From NCBI GenBank assembly GCA_003640385.1, contig RCAB01000195.1:44233-108232 (forward strand): a stretch of DNA of 64,000 nucleotides. The letters are read 5' to 3'. Of the stretch, positions 38,629 to 52,195 are shown one piece after another. A model generated the notes under the pieces. It was not told the origin of the DNA and made no database searches. It was given only the letters and a program-made list of their open reading frames with translations. The translations under genes and the position numbers were made by a program. How positions within the stretch are numbered: position 1 is the stretch's first letter; each line of letters opens with the position of its first letter. The stretch is from Setaria digitata (Eukaryota > Nematoda > Chromadorea > Rhabditida > Setariidae).

Positions 38629-38860
38629 TTTTCTCACATCTAGCAACCACGTTTTCACGCTCCATTACGGAAGTAATTTACGTAACACTTTCCACTTCCA
38701 TCCCACTTGAAAATTCTAATAAAGAAAAAGGCGTTTGCTTCANTTTTTCTCACATCTAGCAATCACGTTTTCACGCTCCATTACGGAAGTAATTTACGTA
38801 ACAGTTTCCACTTCCATCCCACTTGAAAATTCTAATAAAGAAAAAGGCGTTTGCTTCATT
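38629..38860. other. Single-N join with 116-bp repeated flanks
   Basis: TTCTCACATCTAGCAA through GGCGTTTGCTTCA is present on both sides of the N at 38743, with a couple of substitutions (for example CAACCACG versus CAATCACG). Confidence 0.9.
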
Positions 38861-39017
38861 TAAAAATTAACAAGTAATGCTAAAATGCCTTTCTTTTCCA
38901 TTTCTGATTCCGATTAAATCAACGAGCCAAAAGTGTGTTCGTTTCCTACGGAATGCTAAGCACACACGTACACACACGTAAGTGTACGTACAAACACAGC
39001 AGACGTGATCTCTGCAA

Positions 39018-39159
39018 TTTAAAGTCTAAATCTAAAAAAAAAAAAACGATGATGGAAAAGAAAAGCATGACCTTTTCGAATAATAACNGAAGTCTAAATC
39101 TAAAAAAAAAAAAAAAACGATGATGGAAAAGAAAAGCATGACCTTTTCGAATAATAACG
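39018..39159. other. Single-N join with about 68-bp repeated flanks
   Basis: AAGTCTAAATCTAAAAA through CTTTTCGAATAATAAC is present on both sides of the N at 39088. The copies differ mainly in the length of the A run. Confidence 0.9.
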
Positions 39160-42100
39160 CATTTTATTTAACAGTTTTTTTTTTTTTTGAAAAAGAAAAA
39201 AAAATTAAAATTTTTTAAATTGTTTTAATTAAGATCATATATTTATTTATTGGGCGGAGCGAAGTGATTAACAATTTTATGATAACATCTAATGAAATGT
39301 TATCATATTATTTATGAGAAGGCTATCAGAAAAAAATGATATATTGAAAATATTTGCACAAACTTGATAATTAGCAGACCAGAAAATGATTAGTTCACAC
39401 AGATTATAGCAATCAGTTTTATCGTTATCATATCGTCCAAATTTACAATGAAAATTGAATAAAGGTGAAAATATAAAATTAATAAAACTGTTTAAAAAAA
39501 AACGACCAAAATTACTATGCGAACTTTCTAATGCACCTTCCTTCGTATTACAGTAGTTAAAGGTAATTGGATAATTGAACTATTTAAAAGTGTAGATGAA
39601 CAGATTAGAACAATACCATCTAAACAATGAAATGAAGAAGTGATAAAATGAAAGACGAGGTCAGGTAAATAAACGATGATCACTAATGTAATGATATGAT
39701 TAGATAGAGTGGGAAAATGAGCGATAGCAATACAAATTATGAAAATAATGAAGCAAGCAAATAGTTGATAAAATGATAAGTTTGAATAAAATGAACAGAA
39801 AGATAGCAAAGCTATAAGATCATACAGTGATAGAAATGAACAAAGAAAATTGAACGGAATAAATCGAAGAAAAAAAAAAAAAGAAAAAACGGGTGAGATA
39901 ATGATAAATTGATAATTAAGATATTCATTATATTATAATGCTAATACAAATATTATGAGAAATAAATTTTAGCTCTTCAAATTCTTCTTTTCCTTTTTTA
40001 AAACTTATCACTTTTTTGAGAAAGTTTCAAATAAAATGAATAAAAAAGATTTTGTATCTATGTATACCTTTGATAGCTAAAACCACATTTCTAATCATGA
40101 AATAATCCAACATTTCATCATCACTGTTTGCTGATAACAGATACCTTCAAATTGATTAAATACGTAAAAATTTTAAGAAAAAAAAAAATGAATTGCAAAC
40201 AAAAAAAAAAATGAATATCCAGTAAAATGATAAGAAAAGCATTCAGAATATATTCACATTGATGCAAAAATAATGAAAAAGATAATTTTCATATTTCTAT
40301 CATTCCTAATATAGAACATGATAACAGATAATTTCAACTGATTTTTTTTTTTTTTTTTCATATTCATTGATAAGAAAGAATATTGCTCGATCACTAATGC
40401 CAATAGAAATTTGCAAGAAATAATTTTGTTTGTTTTTTATTTTTTAATCATAATTTGAGAAAAAGAAAGAAATGAAGCTGATTTTAATTTAAAGTTTAAT
40501 TTATACTAATCAATATCACTCTTCTTTAGGTACATATAACGAGAAGTTTTCTTAAAGGAAACTACTAAAAATCTAGTACTAATAAATCAAGAGATGAAAT
40601 TTAGAAGCAAAACAAACTAAAAGAGAATAAGAAAATGGAAAAAAGAGAGAGAGAGAGAGGGCGGGGGGAAGCAAAAGAAAGAAAAAAGATCGATTGAAAA
40701 TAATTATTGAAATGATTTTAGAAAAATGAAAATATACACAAATATAAGCTATTTTATTCAATCTTATCGCTTTGCCTTATACTGAATTTAATGAAAATGA
40801 AATGCCAAGGATAAAATGATTAGAGAAAAAAAAGAAAAAGAAAACTATTGCAAGTTAGATTTTGAAAAAGGAAAAAGGAACAGTGAAATGAGGAGAAAGA
40901 GAGAATGAAAAAAATAAAATGAGAAAAAGAAGGAAAATTAATAATTTTAGTATATTTTTTATTTTTATTTCCTCTTTTTTTTTTTTTTTTTAAACGATTT
41001 GAAATTAAATAGAAAATGATTTAAAAATATCTTTACTAGAAAAAAATTTTTTATAACAATACACTAATACATTTTGTCATAATAATTTAATAAATAATTT
41101 TTTTTTCTGCAATTTATAATATTTGCTATTTATGATAATTTTATGATGGTAATTTAATTTTAAAAAAAAGTTTCAAATTTCAACTTTTAACTAAAACTCA
41201 AAATTTCTTCATTTTATTAATCCCATAGAAAAATCTCTCTTTTTTTTTTTTTTAAATCTATCCATTTCTTCTTTTTTTTTTCTTCCTTTTTTTCATATAA
41301 ATAAAAGGGAAAATGGAAAAAGAAATGTATTGGATAAACTAAAATGAAATGATTTTAGTTTTCGTAAGAAAAAAAAAAGGAAGAGAAAATTTTGAAATTT
41401 TCATTTTCTTTTTGTTTTGCTGATTTTATTATTTTTTCTTTCAGAAAGAAAAAAAAATAAACAAACAAATAAACAGGAATGAGTGAATAAAAAAAGAAAG
41501 CAAAAATGATTTATCTATGAGGAAAAAAAAAAAAAAAACAAATGAAAAGATTGATAACACATAGACAAATTCGATCATAAATATTTAAATTTAATTCAGT
41601 GCTTGAAAGAAAAAAAAAAGGAGTTTAATTTGAAACCTAAAAAAAACTTTTGGAAGAATATTGCAAAAGAAAAAGAAACCATTTATTTAATGATCTATTT
41701 GAAATGAATCACTTTTAACAATGGCCTAATTAATAATTAGTTCATTTAAAAACTTTTTTTTTTTCCTTTGGCGATCTAATTATGCTACACCACATCATCT
41801 GAACCTAACCTAACTAACCCAATAAATTCACAAATTTAATTAAAAATTTAATTGATAGAATGCTTCCTTGCTTAATTAAAAATTCCATTTAAAGTCGTAA
41901 AAAATTTGACTACGAATTATACAACTGTGGCAAGGAACTGAAATGTCAACCGGCATAAATTCATATAAAATATGCTAAATTTGTATAGCAATGTTAGTAG
42001 CATCAATTAAGGGTCATAAATTAGTTAATTAAAAGATGGCTTAACAATAACAGTGACTACTTGCATACCTTGCAATTGCTTAATTATTAGCTGTTTGATG

Positions 42101-42373
42101 AATTCTTCCCTTTTTCTTTTCTTCTTTCTTGAAATATTTGAATATTATTTTATAAAATGTTGGAAAAAAAAAAAAAAAAACTAAGATATCACCATAGTTT
42201 GTCTGGTGCATGAAATAAATTATTAAAAAAAAAAAAAAAAAAAAAAAGAGAAGAGAAATTGAAATTTTCCAATGAAATGTTTAATTGTAGAAAAATCTAA
42301 TTACAAGAATTCTTAATAATAATAATAATACACATACGCCAAAATCATTATATTGAAATTTAGCATTATAAAA

Positions 42374-42800
42374 GCATGTACACGTGCGTGTCTGGATGTA
42401 TGCGGGTCCGTGGAAAGGTTTGTGTAAGTGTACAACATGCGTGGACGTGTACATGATTGTATGGGAGTATAAACGACGTGTACGTATACGTGTGGATGTT
42501 GAACGTATATACGTAGATATGTGGGCCTATGAGTGTGTACGTGTGTGTGTGCGTGGGCGCATATACTTGAGTAATAGGTGTAAATGTTCAACCGTCAGCG
42601 TATGAGTTCGCATGTCCGCGTGCGTGTGTGTGTGTGGGTGTGTGCGGATGGGCATTTCTGCGTCGACGTGTATTTGTAGGTGGCTGTAAATGTGTGATCA
42701 AACGTATGTGGATGCGTGAAAGTTCCCGTGTGTGTGTGTGTGTGTGAGTAGGCGTGTGTGGGCTGTGTGTGGGTGTATACGCGTGTGTGTGTGTGTGGAC
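42374..42800. repeat. TG/ACGTGT alternating purine-pyrimidine island
   Basis: About 430 bases rich in (TG)n interrupted by TACGTG, ACGTGTAC and GTGCGTGGG units. It is markedly GC-richer than its surroundings. Long minus-strand frames full of His-Thr-Pro are its translation. Alternating purine-pyrimidine DNA of this kind can adopt Z-form. Confidence 0.85.
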
Positions 42801-45800
42801 ATCCATGAATGCAACAGATGTGATGAAGACAACAGAAGAGAAGGTTGGATGCTGCGGAGGAGATGAGTGTGGGTGGTGTGGGTGGATGGATGGGTGAAGA
42901 ACAGCGAAATTGGATGATGGCTGGCTTCCGTAGGCAGATGGATGCACATTAATCTTCTTCGTTCTGTTCCGCTCAGCAAATTTCAACAAATAAATTCTTT
43001 TTTTCCTCTTCGTTTTAAATGTCATTTTAAAAGTGAAAATTTTTAACGAAACAGAAAAAAAAAAAGAAAAAGATTAAGCAATAAGTATTGATACATGTAT
43101 AAACAAGGAAGTTTAGTTACAGATATTACTGTTAGTGATAGTAATTAATGACAATTAATAATTAGTAATCGTAAAATAGTAGCAAATAAAGTAATGATAC
43201 AAAAAAGAGCAACATTTAATAGTTAATGAATTATTTTTTTTCTCTTTCAATCAAAATTTGAAATTTTTTTTTTTTTTTGCCTGAAAAGTTAAGAGGATGG
43301 GTATTGATATGCGCAGTGTCAAAACTGATTTCATTTTACAAAATCAAATTAAATCAAAATTAGTTTGGCCTAGAAGTTTCGAACTTTGGGTAAGTTTACC
43401 TTCGGAAAGCTTTCACAACCATATAGCCTCACGCTTGGTCAGTTTTAAATGTTGATTAACTTGAGAAATTTTTTGATGATTTCCGGAAATTAATCTTTGT
43501 GCAATCTAAAAATATAAACATTTCGAGAAAAAAAAAAAAAAAAAAAGGAAGTCATTTTAAAAAGTTGGAGAAATTACTGTAAGCAAAATGAGGAGAAAGT
43601 TGTTTGCTATGGAAATATTATCTAATTTAATTACCCTCTCTAAGTGCAGAAAATAATAAAAATTTATTTAAGTATTTTAAAACTAATTGCTCATTTACTG
43701 ATACAGTGTCAACGATAATTGGGCCATATAGCACACTTTCAAGAGTTAAAGAAAAAAAAAAAAGTTGCTAAAATGATTTATTTTTATAGCTTTAATTGCA
43801 TGAAATTAATTAGTCAAAAATTTAATTTGATTTCACAAGATTTATTTTTATGGATTCAGTGGCAAAAATTAACTACACAATTAAGTAAAATTGATAATTA
43901 AATGAAGAAATATGCGAAATTAGCTCCTGTAATAGGATATTATTCCAAACGATTAATGCTAATGATCCGTAATCATCACTAATTATCAAACAAAATTTGC
44001 ATGCCAAAAAGTAATGGCAAAAAAGAAAAGTAAAAACACAAATAACTTCTTTTTATAAAATTCGATAAATTAATATAAATTCAATTTGAATTTGCAAAAA
44101 AGAAATGCAATAATGAGGATTAAATTTCATTCTAATAGAAAGCGAAAATTAAATTTCATTGTAATACATACAAAGCGGATTAAATTTCATTTCAAAATTT
44201 TAGATAAAACATGATCGGAGTGTTTTTAAAAGTTCCCATTGAAACGAACAGCTGACATCTCTAGTGAAATTCAGTTTCTGAACATTAAGATTTTCGAATA
44301 TCTGCTAAAATTTTGAACTTCTAACTCAAAAAAAAAAAGAAAAAAAGAAGGAAGAAACATCAAAATTTTATTTATAATATTTTATGATGTTGATTGGTAA
44401 AGATAGCTTGAATGATAATTATCATGTTAGCAGCAATAATTAGCACTGACGATAATAATGATGATTACTGATGATGATGATGGATGAAATGATAAATGAT
44501 TATAAATCATTTAGCTTAAAGCTTAACGAAGAGGTATAATCAAAAAATGCTAAAAATGATGGTTAATGAGCAATTTTAGTCCTGATGATAATAGTGATTT
44601 GATAGCATTAGTGATAATCATACTAACGATGATAGTGATGATAATGAAGCGCTATTTCATTTTACCCGTACAATGAGAATGAAATTTGTCTTAAAATTTT
44701 TTTTTCCAATGTTAATTTAATATTTCTTTTTCCTCTCTCTCTCTCGCTCTCTCGAAAATGAAATTTTTTTTTTTCTTGAACGCTAATCTCGAACGAAAGG
44801 TGCCCGAGAGAAAAGTGTTAAATTGGAGTAATTAATTAATTCATTGTCCACTTCAGAAGTGATGAAAAAAGGATTTCCAAAATTGTAACTTCCGAAGCAT
44901 TAAATCTTTTCTTTAAATTCTAAAATATCAAATTAAGAAAAAAAAAAAAATTGATGAGGAAGGAAAGAAAAAAAAAAAAGGAGAAAATTGTGTAATATTG
45001 AAAGGATGCAAATGAATGGAAAAACAATAATTTCCATTTTTCACTCTTTTTTTTTCGTCTAAAAAAAATGTTTCGAACATTTATGGACAGAAAATGAACT
45101 AAAATAAAACAGACAAAAAAAAAAAAAAATGCATTGGCAAAAAAAGAAGAGAAAAATGAATAATGTGAATGTGTTATAAGCTTAGTTTTCTTAAAATGTT
45201 CAAGTTTTTTTTTTTTTTAAATTCCCTTCCGAAAAAATTTAAAGTGCGAAAAAAAAACTGAAGCGTAATTACATTGATAATAAATCGAATATAATTTAAA
45301 AAAAAAAAAAAGTGTATGGAAAGAAGAAAATGATTAAAAAATAAAATATTATTATCACTTATGTGATTGGGATATTTTGTTAAATGAAATAAAATGATAT
45401 TTTAGTGATTATCGTTTTAATTAAATAGCGTGCAAAATATTCGTGACAAGGAGCAATATCTGAAAAAGAAAAGGATTTAAAAAAAAAAAGTATTTTTAAT
45501 ATGAAACTTTTTTCTCAAAAAAAAAAAAAAAATGGGAAAGCAAAACTTTTCTACTTTTCGGATCTTGATCGTAATGAGAAACTTTTACAATTTAACATTA
45601 AATTCCAGGATTTATTAAATACCATAATTTATTTCAAAATTAATCTTGCCATCATTTACTGTTCATGTAACTAGCATTTGAATAAAAAGGAGATTTTCGT
45701 TTTTGAAAATTTTAAAATTTAAAACAAAAAAAAAAAAATGCAAATAGAAAGGAAAGGAAAGAGATAGTATGAGATAAATGACTCTCGATAGTTTAAATTA

Positions 45801-46164
45801 AGAAGAAACAAACATTTTGTCTGCGGTAGCAAATTGATGGAAATTGACGATTTTGTGAGATACGAAAAGAATTGAAAAAAAAAAAAAATTTAAAAATTAT
45901 TGAAAAAAAAGAAACAAATAAAAAATTGACGCTAAAAAAGAACAAAAAATGATTGCAAATTCGTGTATCTAAATTTATCACCAACTTATCATTTTAACAG
46001 ATTTAAAATAGACGATCACATCAAGGCAATCTCAATTTCAAATAAGTTTACGTGAGGAACAACAACGACGGAAAAGAACACGTGGAAAGAAGAAATGCGT
46101 GAGAAAAAAAAAAACATATATGGAAGCAAAAAGAGACAGGTAAAACATGTAAATTCAGGTTTGA

Positions 46165-46330
46165 AAGTTGAAAAAAAAAAAGACATAAGTTAACGTAATG
46201 AGGTGGAAGCGCGAAGAGGATATGGTATAAATTAACGTCTGGAAGAAGGAAGTAGGCGGAAAAAGACGTAAGTTCACGTAATGAGAAGGAAGTTAGAAGA
46301 GAACACGCAAATTAAAGTTTAGAAGAGAAG
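46165..46330. repeat. Degenerate tandem repeat, unit about 88 bp
   Basis: AAAAAGACATAAGTTAACGTAATGAGG at about 46178 is matched by AAAAAGACGTAAGTTCACGTAATGAGA at about 46260. Each is followed by GAAG-rich DNA and an AAATTAA(C/A)GT motif. Two copies are clear and traces continue to the left. Confidence 0.65.
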
Positions 46331-46518
46331 TGGGAAAAGAAAGGAAAAAAACAATCAAATTTACATAAAAAGGAAATGAGTCGAAAAAGAGAAAAATTTC
46401 CTTTTCTTTTTCTAAAATATTATTGAAAGGAAGGAAAAAAATGCCTTTTTTACAATTCAACTGAGAGGAGAATTTAAATGGAATTAAATGCAACTAACGA
46501 AATTAATGATATGATGAT

Positions 46519-46680
46519 GGCCGGTGTTGCGTATCGGTTCATATCACTGATAAAATACTATGGGTGAGATATGGCTATCACCTACGGTTGACCTCATTTG
46601 TCCGTCACATTTATACGTAAGCGTAAAAACTCATCGGGTTATATAGAATTTTTACGAGCTCCAAAAGCCAACACCGTCAT
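46519..46680. repeat. Possible small inverted-repeat element (MITE-like)
   Basis: GGCCGGTGTTGC at 46519-46530 is inverted as GCCAACACCGTCAT at 46667-46680, with a 9-10 base core match. Inside there is a second stem (CGTAAAAA / TTTTTACG at about 46622-46656). The segment is GC-richer than the flanking DNA. The flanks show no clear target duplication. Confidence 0.35.
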
Positions 46681-48826
46681 TTTATCCTGATGTTAAATTA
46701 ACGGGAACGGGTCATCAACAAATTTGCGATATCGCCATAATTTCGCCAAGGTCATCGATAATTTCTCGATTACAATTGGAAAATTTTTCTCAGAATTTAA
46801 ACTTATTAAAATCCAAATTTATCAAGATGTAGCAATGATTGAAAGTTTAAAATATATTTCAGTTATTGGGTTATTGTGTACATGTAAATGAAAAGAAAAA
46901 AAAAATGTTCATGTTAAAATTAAAAGTACACTTATTTGCAATAGCTATTTTTAGTTCTTCTTATTCCCTTCCTATTTTTTTTTTTTTTTTAGCTGAAAAT
47001 TTAAAATTGATAAAAATAAAGTGATGGCTAACTGTTATAATAAATTGTGTAATAAATTAAAATTATCGGGAAAGATAATTTGTCACTGACTGTCACATCG
47101 ACTATTTGTAATGAACAAATTGCAAAATTTAAGAGAGATTTTTATTCAAAAAATTAAAACGAAAACTGAATAAACAATAATTATACGGTAAAGTATCCTC
47201 AAATAAAACAAAATGGAAATGATACAAGTATTAAAAATTAAACCGATTAGAAAACAAAACAAAACATTTAGGCAGATTTAAAATTCCGGAACAGATTACA
47301 AGAGATTAAAAAACTCCGGAACAGACAAGCAATGAACTGAGTACTTATTGTAAATGCACGAATTTCATTAATTTTAACTTTTAAATTAAAATTATTTGCA
47401 ATAAAAAAAGTGCATTTCTACATATATGCAAATTAGGATAATTCGAGAAAAAAAATTTGAAAGAATAAATCTTCCTTTGGAATTATATTCTCAGCATTTT
47501 GTACTTTTTTTCAATCGAAAAATTTTTTCTTCGTGAAATTTGATAATTAAATTGAGTGATCTCAAATCATCACTTATCATCCATCGCCCTCAGTTCATGC
47601 CATTTCTTCTCTTAATTCGTTTGATTATTACGAAATTTCCACAATGATTATCATGATAATGAAATGGTTAAACTGAAACAACATGCAATCAATTAATTAA
47701 GTTGATCAATTAACAAATAAAGAGCTAATCGAAAAGCAAATGAAATTTTTTTTTTTTTGTATTTTTAAATAAAAAATATTTATTTTATCGCTTTCCTTTT
47801 TTTTTCTTTTTCTTAAAATTAATGAATCAGAAAAGGATAAAATAATTATTGCAAAAATGAATAACTACTATGAAGTGCAGTTTAAATTTGAAAGTTAAAA
47901 GTTAAATTAATTGCAAAAACTATGATAGCTAATATGACACTAATTTTTTTGGCAAAAGAAAAACGAAAAAAAATTCAAACATCTCTTATTCATTTTGTAA
48001 AAAATATTAATGCATATTATTAAATTACACCTTTTATTGCCATAAGCGATAATTAATTCGGAAAGTAAATTTAAATGATGATAAAGTGGCAAAACTGATG
48101 ATATTCACGGAGAAAATCTGAATTCACAATTTAAATCAGTGAGAATAAAAAAAACTTGCTCAAATAAAAAAGTAAAATAAGAACAAAAATATATACCACA
48201 AAAGTATTCAACTGAAGTTAAAATATTATAAAATATAGAGTACTAATAAAAATATTACTAAATATTACAGTATTAGGTATGCACATCATTACCTTTCCAT
48301 TGCATTATTATGCTTAATTAATCTTAACGCCAATTAACATCACTTAATTGTTTTTCACATTTCCCTCCCTTTTCAATTCATCAATGCTTAACATAAATGA
48401 AATAAAAATTTGAAGAAAGGAAAAGAAAAATGAATTAATAAATATTACAAAAAAAAAAAAAAAAAAAAGGAAAAAATTGAGCTTTCAAAAATTAACAGTT
48501 ATTGAAAATTAGAAATTAGCATATTTTAGCCTATGATATTATTATTGGTACTGAAATAATAAATTGTGACTGACTTAACATTTGGCTAATAAACATACTT
48601 GAAATTTATAACAATTTTAAGTGCTTATTGAAAATTGCCACTTCAAATTCAGTGAATTTCCATTTTGTAAACAGTTTACCTGTAATTAATTAATTACTTA
48701 TTTGCAAAAAAAAAAAAAAACACAATCATTAATCATTTTTATACAACTACTAATAAAAGTTTTTTCTTTTTTTTTTTTTGAGAAAATGCGGAGATCGCGG
48801 AAAAGCGAGAGGAAATACAGGAGTTA

Positions 48827-48832
<6 letters not shown>

Positions 48833-48904
<72 letters not shown>
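48833..48904. repeat. (AG)36 microsatellite
   Basis: 72 bases of uninterrupted AG. It is the longest pure dinucleotide tract in the window and generates Arg-Glu or Leu-Ser poly-dipeptide open frames that are not genes. Confidence 0.98.
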
Positions 48905-48908
<4 letters not shown>

Positions 48909-50179
48909 GAAGGGAAATTTCTTGGCAAATACAAATAACAATTATTCCTTGTTATTGTTATTTTAATGGATGTTGTTATTCTTGTTCCTCTTGTTGTTAT
49001 TGTTATTGTTGTTGCAAAAGTGAAATTAAAACGGACATAAAATAGCAATGAAATATTCGACATATTATTAATCATTTCCTAAAATATATTTCTAAAAATG
49101 TTCGCAAAAAATCAAATTTAAAAAATAAATTATATCGAAATAAATTTATCTTATGATCACAGTTTATTTGTCGTCAATTTTTTCTTATTTGTATTGCAAC
49201 ATTTATTTTCACTTCCGGTTTTCCGAATGGCTGGCTATTTTCTACTTTTTTTTTCTTTTTTTTTTTTTTTGTTCTCACTTATTTATTCGACTATCTCTTT
49301 CCGGATTTCCGTTTTCAATGTTCCTATATCTTAAAACTTATATTCCTCTCCACCAGTCATATTTTTTAATTAGTTTCCTCCTCATCATATTTCCACACAT
49401 AACAAAATGTAATATGAATATTGCATTTATTTCATTTATGTATATAAAGTGCTTATATTTATTATGAATTATTTCAACTACATTTTTATCTCTTATATTT
49501 AATTTTTTTTTTTTGGCAAAATCGCATTTTATTTTATAATTATTATACGTTGCATTTTGATACTTTTGTACTTATTATAACAAATTTTTGAGTAAGTATT
49601 TGTTATGCTTTAGATTATTTCAACATATTTTAATTTGCTCTTTAAGCACATTTACACTTTTTACTAAAAATATATTTGTAGCATTTTCTACAAATTTTTT
49701 TATTCATTTCTTTCAATATTTACAAAAATATGAAATTTAAATGTCCAATGAGTACAATTTATTTGTAAACAATTATTTCTAGCTATTTAAAGAATTCTAT
49801 CATTTATTTGAATTTTATAAAAATTTATTGATTAGTTGTAAATGATGAGAAATGAAGTACGTAAAACATGAACTATAAATCATATTTGCTTTTAACAAAA
49901 ATGAAATTTAAATTGAAGGTGAAAATGGGAAAAATATGAGTTGGAGAATTGAATTAAAATAAATTGCTCCTGCAGAACAAGAGAAACAAAATTAATTTTT
50001 AATTGAAATCAAACCATAATAATGATGATAAATAACTAAAAATGACAGGAAAAAGGAAGAAAAGAGCTTCAGCACAAATTGGATTTACACATAATTAGCG
50101 ACATTTTAATTAGGTTCTAATCAATGAAATTTGTACATTTGAAAATGGAAAAAGAGTTAAAGGGAGAAAAAAGGTACGG

Positions 50180-50435
50180 AGCGAAGGAGAGAGAGAGAGA
50201 GAGAGGGAGAGAGGGAGGAGGGAGGTAGGAGGAGAGAAAGTGTGTAAAAGAAGTAGAATGAAAGGTGCTCACAGTGAAAAGTGGACGATGCACTTCATTG
50301 TCTGCAGGAAAAGAATTTTTAGAAGCTAGAGGAAGTCAAAGAAAGGGGAAGAGAAAGAGGGGAAAAAATTGAAAGAATGAGGGAGAGTTTCCTCTGGAGA
50401 GAAAAAGAAAGAAAGAGAGAGAGTTAGCTTCTCGC
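50180..50435. repeat. Purine (GA) tract region
   Basis: Roughly 250 bases almost free of pyrimidines in several blocks, with GAGAGA and GGAGG units. It directly abuts the GC-rich patch at 50440-50600. Confidence 0.8.
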
Positions 50436-50824
50436 TGATATGTCGTCTCACTCACTGATAACATTAAGGCGTAGGGGGACGCAGCTGTCGTCGAATGGAA
50501 TTTCTGTTGGGAGTTGCGGACGAATTGGTATTTTCCATTGGAATTTCACGCACCTTCTCACGTTGTCTTACGTGAATGTCGCGTGTAGCTTACTCATAAT
50601 CTCACTAATTACAATTATTAAATACATATACCTGAATAGGTATCAATACAGGTTACAACACATATACATCTATGTAAATTAAATTCAAAAGTACGTCGTG
50701 TATATGCATATTAGAATAATGAATTAAATATATATATTTAATTATATATATATATACGTCGATGTTCCACGTTATCTTACGTTCATGTTTGTTTATATTG
50801 TTGTGGATACTGATTAAACAAGTA

Positions 50825-50904
50825 AAACGTGAATTGATTATGATAATGGTATGAAAACAAGTTAAACGTGAATTGATTATGATAATGGTATGAAAACAAG
50901 TTAT
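50825..50904. repeat. Tandem duplication, unit 39 bp
   Basis: AAACGTGAATTGATTATGAT begins at 50825 and again at 50864, and the following GGTATGAAAACAAGTTA is identical in both. Two nearly perfect, hence recent, copies. Confidence 0.9.
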
Positions 50905-51954
50905 AAATAAACTAGTTATAATCACAATAATAAATAAATTACTAATTCAATTCACACATAAATTAGCATGACAACAAAAACAAGTATGATAACAAGTAAT
51001 GACAGCAAGTATTGATAATAAGTAAAAATAACGTTAATAGTGATGCGTCTACGTATATTACATCACGTTAGTTTGCGTGTGTATTTGATTACAACTATAT
51101 GTTGTAGTACTTTATAGATGAACAAATTACTCGTTTAATTAATTGTAATTACTTACGTATGAATAGTGATCGATTTAGGATATCAGTAATATCGCCTGAT
51201 ATTATTTTAATTCCCGAAATATACAGCACACCAACACCATCATCATCATCATCCACTTTTCACACTTCTGCTTAAATTTAAATTCAATTTTAAAGTATAG
51301 AAAATGCAATATTTTACTTCTACCTTCTCCCTTCTTCCTCCTTCTTTGTTTTTTCCCTTTAGTGGAAATAATTAATTCTTTAGAGGGGAACAGCAATGGG
51401 GTGGATATTCAGTTAAAGCTATTTTAACATTTCCATTAAGGCAACTAATTTGAGCTTTTAGTTTTTTTTTTTTTGCTAAATTAGAGTGAAATGCATAGCA
51501 ATTATCTTTTCCCTTTCATTTTATGGCTTTACGAAAATACAAATGAAGCTCAACGTTAACAGATGGCTTATGAATGTATTTTTGATCGATGTCACCTGTC
51601 GGTTAATTAATTAGCAGATCACATTATGATAAAATTGTCGCAATACAGTGATAATTTAGCATTGATAACATTTTTGACTGCAATGGAGAAAAGTTTTAAT
51701 GAGCTTGTGATAATGATATGTTTATAAGTTTTAGTGAAAATAGTGTATACAGTCTAATAAGCCAATGACAAAGAAGATTTTTGGGAAACGCCAGAAGTGC
51801 ACTCAATGATAAATGATAATTTAATTAATTTTAGATTTTTTGAAGGCTCTCTCTCTCTTTTTTCAAATATATATTCTATTTTCTTCGAGATATTTTGATT
51901 TTATTACGATAAAAATCTCACCATTTCATTTATTGTTATGTTCGAAATTATTTA

Positions 51955-52195
51955 AATAATTTTACCACTTCACACTGCTTTTTTTTTTCAATTTTAATTT
52001 TCGTTTTTGTATAATTTACTGACGAAAGCAATGGAATAGCATTTTTTTACATTTCTTTTTTGCTTAGCAATTNAAAATAATTTTACCACTTCACATTGCT
52101 TTTTTTTTTCAATTTTAATTTTCGTTTTTGTATAATTTGCTGACGAAAGCAATGGAATAGCATTTTTTTACATTTCTTTTTTGCTTAGCAATTTT
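51955..52195. other. Single-N join with 116-bp repeated flanks
   Basis: AATAATTTTACCACTTCACA through TTTGCTTAGCAATT is present on both sides of the N at 52073, with two substitutions. Confidence 0.9.

Noticed and set aside
42588..43025. 145-codon minus-strand open frame
   Set aside because: About two thirds is translation of the TG/CA island (His-Thr-Pro repeats), and the non-repeat start matches nothing I know.
48750..49075. Arg-Glu and Leu-Ser repeat frames on both strands
   Set aside because: Translation of the (AG)36 microsatellite.
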